NCBI GenBank assembly: GCA_022376465.1
Contig: JACDTU010000003.1
Location: 2,046,001 to 2,110,000, forward strand
Source of the DNA: Cubamyces lactineus
Taxonomy: Eukaryota > Basidiomycota > Agaricomycetes > Polyporales > Polyporaceae
Reading direction: 5' to 3'
DNA length: 64,000 bases
The notes under the pieces were generated by a model. It was not told where the DNA came from, ran no database searches, and worked only from the letters and a program-made list of their open reading frames with translations. The position numbers and the translations under genes are program-made. Below, in pieces: positions 58,801-64,000 of the stretch (its first letter is position 1; every line of letters starts with the position of its first letter).

Positions 58801-60924
58801 GACCTGCGTACCGAGCGTGTGTTCACAATTGATCCCGAGGATGCCAAGGATCTCGACGACGCGGTTTCGGTCAAGGTGAATGAGGACGGCTCGTACGACA
58901 TTGGCGTGCACATCGCGGATGTTTCCTACTTCGTCAAGCCGAACACTGCTCTGGATCGTGATGCTAGAAAGAGGGCTACCAGCGTGTACCTCGTCCAGCG
59001 TGCTGTGCCGATGCTGCCTCCTACATTGAGCGAGCAGGTCTGTAGCCTCCTGCCCGGTCAGGAGCGTCTTGCATTCTCTGTCATCTTCACGGTGACGAAG
59101 GATGCTCAAGTTACGAAGAAATGGTTTGGAAAAACCATTATCAAGTGAGTTCGCAATCCGCTCTATACCTACAAGATATTCACGAAGACATCATCCTCTA
59201 GGTCGGCGGCTAAGCTGTCGTACAATGACGCGCAGGCTGTAATTGAGGGCAAGCCGTTGGGAGATGTCCCTGTCATTCCGGAGCACGATGCTGCAGGCAT
59301 TGCGCATGACATCAAGGTCTTGGACGACATCGCTAAGCAGCTCCGTGCTCGACGCTTCCAAAGTGGTTGCGTCAAAACGCACTCGCTCCGCTTGAAGTTC
59401 AAGCTTGATGAGAACGGTCTGCCCATCGACTGTGGCCCCTACGAGAGGACGGAGGCTCACAACCTCATTGAGGAGGTGCGTTTGCAGTTTCTATGATTCC
59501 ACGAGCTAATCTGACACCTGTACAGTTCATGCTGCTCACCAACATCGCTGTCGCACAACAAGTCGCTGTGAACTTCTCTGAACAGGCTATGCTTCGCCGC
59601 CACGACAGTCCCATTGAGCGCCGTTTGGTACGTGCAGCAATCAGAGATTGACACAATTCCCAGCTGATTAGGTGCACCAGAATGCGTTTGTTGAGCGCGC
59701 CAAGCGTCTTGGATACACCATGGACACGTCGTCGGTTGCAACGCTTATGAAGTCTCTGCAAGCAGTGCAAGATCCTACCGCCCGTAATATCTTGGAGCTC
59801 CTCCTGCAGAAGGCGTCCCCTCGCGCGAAATACTTCTGTGCTGGCATGCTTGACATTGCGAAGTACAGCCACTACGCACTGAACATCCCTCTCTACTCTC
59901 ACTTTACCTCTCCCATACGCCGGTACGCGGACATCCTGGTCCACCGTCAACTAGATGCTATTTTGCAAGGCGGTTGTAAGCGGCATCGTTGCCTTCATCT
60001 TATATCATGTTCATTGACGCCACGCCCCACGTAGCCGAACCCAAGTTCAACATGGATCGCGATGCTGTCGCGAAGATTGCGCAGCAATGCAATATGTACG
60101 CATCCATGGGCTGAATCCCTGAATCGTGCTGATCAACTCTACAGCAAACGGGACTCTGCCAAGCTTGCGCAGGAACAGTCTGCGCACCTGTTCCTCTGCG
60201 TCCTGATCTCGGATCTTACCCAACGTTACGGACCTGTCATCCGTCAGGCAAAGGTCATTGGCGTCCTCGATGCCGCTTTCGACGTGCTTGTTCCCGAGTT
60301 CGGCATCGAGAAACGTGTCCATGTCGACCAGATGCCCATCGACGTGAGTACACATACCATATGACTTGCGGGACTACAATAACGCCTATGCAGAATCACG
60401 TCTACGATGAGCACACGCACACGCTTCAAATCTACTGGTCGAACCGTGATGTCATTACCTGGCTGGCCGAGAACAGCGACGACGAGCACCTGAAGAAGGT
60501 GAAGCAGAACGCAGAGCAGCATGCGCTCAAAATGGAGGTCGCATCGCGTTCCGTGCATGACGAGAAGGCGTTGTTCGACGAGGATGACGACACGGAGGAG
60601 GATGAGATCGTTCTCGGTCGTGCAAGCGACAAGGCGCCAGAGGAGGCTGAGCTTTCCTCCAAGCAGCGCATGCTGTCGAAGCAGAAGGTTCCCCCGCAAT
60701 TCGAGGGATTGAAGACTCTCCCATCGGGTCACAAGATTCAAGAGATACGCGAGTTGATGACCGTTCCGGTACGTGCGTCTTGCTGTATCGTGCAGGGACG
60801 CAATATTCATGCAGACGTGCCTCGCTAGGTCATCGTCACCGCGGATTTGACCAAGAGCCCTCCCGTCATCAAGGTCTACAGCGTCAACCCGTACGCTCAG
60901 GAGGAAAGGAAGAACTCTGCTTGA
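55848..60924 (+). CDS. SSD1: Ssd1/Dis3L2-family RNB-domain protein with intact active-site aspartates
   Basis: RNase II-family RNA-binding protein; yeast Ssd1 is a catalytically dead translational regulator of wall-protein mRNAs. The first 550 or so residues are disordered, rich in Gln, Gly, Ser and Asn, with phosphosite-like RxxS motifs (GHTRRSLS, RRRPSS, HRRVHS). Cold-shock domains follow (SLFAPYLPQASLPPLLAAGK, VGILRVNKRNRSDAYV, GDIVAVELL) with a charged insert (KKEKEEKKRKKEE). The RNB domain contains FTIDPEDAKDLDDAVSV, in which aspartates at codons 58831, 58849, 58855 and 58858 match the RNase II metal-binding set, plus RRFQSGCVKTHSLRLKF and LYSHFTSPIRRYADILVHRQ. A degenerate S1-like C-terminus ends VIKVYSVNPYAQEERKNSA. 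Multiple short introns keep frame, including 51-65-nt introns at the YICGS-to-VTDD junction. Confidence 0.92.
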
Positions 60925-61978
60925 ACACATGCATCATACCGTGCTTCAACGCCAATGCCAATGCATCTCTCGGATGGTCTCAGGACGGTTCTGTGTACGA
61001 TAGTGGTCGGAGTCCCTCGGTGCCTCTCTGTCCCCCAACCCCTTCCCAGCTTCGCTCCTCGTTAACTTCGCGTGTTGTTCCTCTTGTACGATTGCATACA
61101 GTGTGCCTACGTGTGTTCCTTGCTCTCTCCCACGATCGCCTGCTTGTGTTGTATGTAGTGCGCCGACATCGCATGGCACGCGATTGCTCTTCCGCAACGT
61201 ACGATGCTTCGCGAATTCGTCTTCGTATACGTGGGCATGTGCACCGCATCGCCTCATCTCGTTTTACCCTCACACTTTATCGCTGTTGTTTTCGATGACG
61301 GGCATGTCGCGATGACTCATACCTGTTGTTCGTGGATCGTTCTAATGTAGATGTTGTTGACCAACCTGTTGCTCAAATCTGTCGGCGTGATGAACGAGTA
61401 CGACATGAAGGTATTTGTGAGTGAATGAGTGGAAACAGATATCTCTCTCCAAGCGCACGCTACGCTACAACCACCGAACTGTCATCTACCATGAGCAGTC
61501 AGTACTGGACATGCAACCACCACGGGGGTGCTATCTAATATTTCTGCGCAGGGCGGTGCAGACATATGAATTCACATGACCCCGGTGAATGAGCTGCGCT
61601 TCTGAACATGGGAAGGGAGCTCGGGGAGGATTCAATCACGAAGATGGCGAAGCCAATGGGAGGGAGAGAACGCCCGACGCCCCCTCGCCATTGTCAACCT
61701 TCTGTCGAACAGCAGGTTGGACTGGTGGGCCGTATGAACCTGGCGAACTAACGCGCGACGTCCTGATGGCGTACAAACGAGTTGTTAGGTTCGAGTGCCG
61801 GGTGGAGGCCTGTCGGACGAAGACGGCAAACTGAATATGCAAAATCTCAATGAAGGGTCCCCAACTTGGAGAAGTAGATAGTCTAGACGTACCGGTCCGC
61901 TTCTGTCGGTCCACCCCGAGTATGCGAAACATGTCGTGCTTCTGCGCGAAGCGGAGGAAAGAGGCAGGCGAACCGTAA
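60925..61978. other. Long convergent intergenic region between SSD1 and the Rpr2-like gene
   Basis: About 1,050 bp containing both 3' UTRs; SSD1-type mRNAs often have long UTRs. Only short overlapping ORFs without recognisable content; no RNA gene or repeat is seen. Confidence 0.4.
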
Positions 61979-62731
61979 TCACAGGCCCTGGAGGAAGGCG
62001 GACAAGCCCTGGCCCTGACCTTCACGCTTCTTCTCCTGCTCCTGCTTCTCGCGGTTGCGCTCGAGGAGGCTCTGCAGGCCAGCCTTCTTCTTTGGACGGG
62101 CCTTCGGCTGGCTCGGCCCATGCTGAGGCGCGCCTATCTGCTCTGCCTTGGCCGCGGGTCCGGGAGCGGGCGAAGGGCGAGCGGTTGAGGGAGCTCGAGA
62201 GCTCGAGCGAGACGAAGCGGATGAGGCGGTAGCGGGCAGCAACGAGCGAGATGCGTGTGATTGAGATGCCGGTGCGTGCTGGGCGGTTGCGGGAACAGCA
62301 GGAGGCGTCGCAGCAGCAACTGCAGGAGCAACACTGGGTGCACGAGGCGGGGCAGATGCGTTGCGCCTGGGGCGATCCCGGACCTTCGGGAAGGTGGGCG
62401 CGTGCGCGGTGCTGCTGCTGAGCGGGACGTCGTCGTCGCGACCGCATGCGCGGCAGGATCTCCGAAGGACACGTTCTACGACATCAGAACCCGAGGTCGA
62501 AGGCGTCTTTCTTTTCTTTCTCTTGCGGATGGACCTGATGCGACCGCCGGAGGAGAGAAAGGGCGTTCCGCAGTGCGAGCAATGGGTGTGAGCGAGAGAG
62601 GAGTCTGCGGGATGGAGGAGGCGAGCACGTGTAGCGTGTAAGGCGGCGAGATGGGATGAGATGGGCGACAGGATGAAAGGGAGCGCGAGCTGGAACTTTG
62701 CGGTGGCCGCGTTGGGTGTGGCCTGCTGCAT
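61979..62731 (-). CDS. RNase P/MRP Rpr2/Snm1-like zinc-binding subunit
   Basis: Intronless gene for 250 aa. The N-terminus is helical (FQLALPFILSPISSHLAALH) and followed by a four-cysteine zinc ribbon, HCSHCGTPFLSSGG and, 30-40 residues later, RRSCRACGRD, as in the Rpr2/Rpp21/Snm1 family of RNase P and MRP subunits. The intervening basic run (RSIRKRKKRK) suits RNA contact. The second half is Ala/Pro/Ser-rich and ends with a Lys-rich block and LQSLLERNREKQEQEKKREG, GLSAFLQGL, which I recall in basidiomycete homologues. Role in tRNA or rRNA 5' processing is inferred from the domain. Confidence 0.72.
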   Translation of the reverse strand: MQQATPNAATAKFQLALPFILSPISSHLAALHATRARLLHPADSSLAHTHCSHCGTPFLSSGGRIRSIRKRKKRKTPSTSGSDVVERVLRRSCRACGRDDDVPLSSSTAHAPTFPKVRDRPRRNASAPPRAPSVAPAVAAATPPAVPATAQHAPASQSHASRSLLPATASSASSRSSSRAPSTARPSPAPGPAAKAEQIGAPQHGPSQPKARPKKKAGLQSLLERNREKQEQEKKREGQGQGLSAFLQGL

Positions 62732-63002
62732 TGCGGCGTTGACTGAGTCGGACGCTGGGGTCGCCTACAAGGTCGCGCCGCTAGACGCCCATAAACAATA
62801 AGCCTCCCATCCCGATATAGACGTGGGCTGGGGTTAGGGGTGGGATTTAGCATGGCCGTGGCATTGTTCTCTGAGAAGCCATTGTCCTGCAACCAACTGC
62901 TCAAATGGCCATTCCTCTCAGCTCCCCTCCTTCCCTCACTTTCCTCTCTGCTTTCAGCATCCCCCTCTGCAGCGCTTGCGCTCGTCCTTCCTGACGCCCT
63001 CC
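62732..63002. promoter_or_regulatory. Divergent promoter between the Rpr2-like gene and the right-edge gene
   Basis: About 270 bp; C/T-rich on the plus strand just before the right-hand start. No clear box. Confidence 0.35.
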
Positions 63003-64000
63003 ATGCTCCACTCATCTCGTCCAACCCAGCATCGACCACAGCCGTCCATCTCCGGACCCATGCCTGCCGTACTCCCACCTCCAGGCAGCTCGCGTCCGAA
63101 GTCGCCTCCAACCAGCCCACGGCCAAAGCCCAAGATCCGGCGCCCGTCCGTGTCTAGTCCGATGACCTGGCTCTCGCGCGCGTCCTCCTCTGGCTCGACG
63201 CATAACGCTCCGTACGCGCCCTCCAAGCCTGTACGCATCTCGGAGCCGCGTTTCATGGACCCAATGGAGGCTTTTGCCCCTCAACGTAGTGGCGTGCTCG
63301 GCGAAGGCGCAATTGTTGTGAGAACGCCGCAGGATGCCCTGGCTGGCCCAGCAGCATCCGCGTCCTCGCCCGACCTCCTCACCCGCACTCGGAGCGCGTC
63401 CCCCCAACGTCCGATGCCCAAGGAATACGAGGACCGCAATGAATATGAGCGCCCGCACAGTCCACCACTCCCGCCTATCCCGGACAATGATTCCGAGTAT
63501 GAAGACGAGGATGAAGATGAAGATACTGTTGCTTCCCACTCGGCCATGCAGCACTGGCAACCCACGCCCATGTCTGTCACGGCCCATCCGCCACCACCAT
63601 CGCGACCACCGCCGTCGATACCTTCTATCCCTGACTATGATTCCGAAGTTGCACCCGCGCGTCCTGTGTCCCCCCTACGGCCCTCGCCGAAGACCATGCC
63701 ACCTCCGCCAACGGCGGAACACTGCTCACCGTCATCGTCAAGTCTGGCTCATGTTCTCGTCTCACCGCCCCAGTCGCCGTTCGACGCGATTCTCATGTCG
63801 CCTGTGCCCAACAGCACGCTTGACCCTTCTAAGATCATCGTGTCCCTGGAGACAAGCACTGCAACGCATAAGACCACAATGGCTACGCTCACGTCACGGC
63901 CGTCTCACCTCGCATCGTTCTTGTTGGGGCTATTCCCCTCGACGGATTCGGACTCCCGTTCGGTGTATTCGACCAGCAGCGAAGTTGACAGCTCGTTCAA
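63003..64000 (+). CDS. Pro/Ser-rich protein, possible BTB/T1-like domain (3' end beyond window)
   Basis: An open frame without stops runs from ATG at 63003 (MLHSSRPTQHRPQPSISGP; a second in-frame ATG at 63060) to the window end, at least 332 codons. The N-terminal 250 residues are disordered, rich in Pro, Ser and Arg (RRPSVSSPMTWLSRASSSGS) with an acidic stretch (NDSEYEDEDEDEDTV) and PPPPSRPPPS. Near the end, KIIVSLETSTATHKTTMATL followed by TSRPSHLASFL resembles the first strands of a BTB/T1 fold, where a beta strand and TxxTL precede a helix. The domain is cut by the window edge, so this is only a suggestion. Other frames in this stretch are shadows. Confidence 0.6.
   Translation, partial: MLHSSRPTQHRPQPSISGPMPAVLPPPGSSRPKSPPTSPRPKPKIRRPSVSSPMTWLSRASSSGSTHNAPYAPSKPVRISEPRFMDPMEAFAPQRSGVLGEGAIVVRTPQDALAGPAASASSPDLLTRTRSASPQRPMPKEYEDRNEYERPHSPPLPPIPDNDSEYEDEDEDEDTVASHSAMQHWQPTPMSVTAHPPPPSRPPPSIPSIPDYDSEVAPARPVSPLRPSPKTMPPPPTAEHCSPSSSSLAHVLVSPPQSPFDAILMSPVPNSTLDPSKIIVSLETSTATHKTTMATLTSRPSHLASFLLGLFPSTDSDSRSVYSTSSEVDSSF

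Noticed and set aside
62476..63587. Overlapping minus-strand ORFs at the right edge (216 and 191 residues)
   Set aside because: They oppose a better plus-strand frame with sensible Pro/Ser-rich composition and repeated in-frame ATGs; no domain is seen on the minus strand.

Overview
The window is nuclear DNA from a filamentous basidiomycete (Agaricomycetes, possibly Polyporales; this is inferred from gene content and gene architecture, not from a database match). Genes are short, densely packed on both strands and cut by many introns of about 48-65 nt with GT-AG ends. Most protein-coding genes are conserved eukaryotic housekeeping genes; a few are fungal- or basidiomycete-specific. I see no rRNA, tRNA, transposon or CRISPR-like element.

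Layout, left to right. 1-3017 (-): an unrecognised basidiomycete-type gene whose 3' part is a tandem array of small symmetrical phase-1 exons encoding a Tyr-Pro-rich repeat and running off the left edge. 3637-5211 (+): COP9 signalosome subunit 4. 5334-8546 (-): Ctk1/CDK12-type RNA polymerase II CTD kinase with an RS-rich N-terminus. 9425-11539 (-): WD40 protein of the DCAF8/DCAF6 type. 11790-13350 (-): vacuolar proteinase A. 13695-15607 (+): BRD8/Bdc1-like bromodomain protein, convergent with 15734-27374 (-): the giant TRA1/TRRAP gene. 28274-30792 (+): multispanning membrane protein of unknown function. 31121-32528 (+): verprolin/WIP-like WH2 protein. 32984-34754 (+): protein disulfide isomerase. 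35057-35803 (-): TCTP. 36131-37968 (+): UTP15. 38034-40499 (-): CTNNBL1. 40904-41721 (-): RBM42-like RRM protein. 42165-43271 (+): ribosomal protein uL18/RPL5. 43653-45650 (-): Mediator subunit 17. 46053-49018 (+): Zn2Cys6 transcription factor with an in-frame TAG. 49617-50696 (+): ExoIII/AP-endonuclease-like protein with a perfect 36-bp internal duplication. 50765-51840 (-): Kre9/Knh1-like GPI-anchored wall protein. 52275-53145 (+): ESCRT-III VPS24/CHMP3. 53486-55303 (+): NAD-isocitrate dehydrogenase subunit. 55848-60924 (+): Ssd1/Dis3L2-family RNB protein with the four metal-binding aspartates intact. 61979-62731 (-): RNase P/MRP Rpr2/Snm1-like zinc protein. 63003-64000 (+): partial Pro/Ser-rich protein that may start a BTB/T1-like domain.

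There is no operon logic, but several neighbours share a theme. Two NuA4-type acetyltransferase components (BRD8-like and TRA1) are convergent and 126 bp apart. CSN4 and a DCAF-type CUL4 receptor flank the CTD kinase. Exon structures were deduced by hand from splice signals, reading-frame continuity and recalled protein-family conservation. For most genes every exon length was checked to keep frame; the exceptions, where only termini and selected junctions were checked, are TRA1, CTNNBL1, RBM42, MED17, the 3' part of the Zn2Cys6 gene, the Kre9-like gene, IDH2 and the 3' half of SSD1. The most unusual features are the exon-repeat array at the left edge, the 36-bp duplication of the catalytic first strand in the ExoIII-like gene, the TAG inside the transcription factor and the retained RNB active site.
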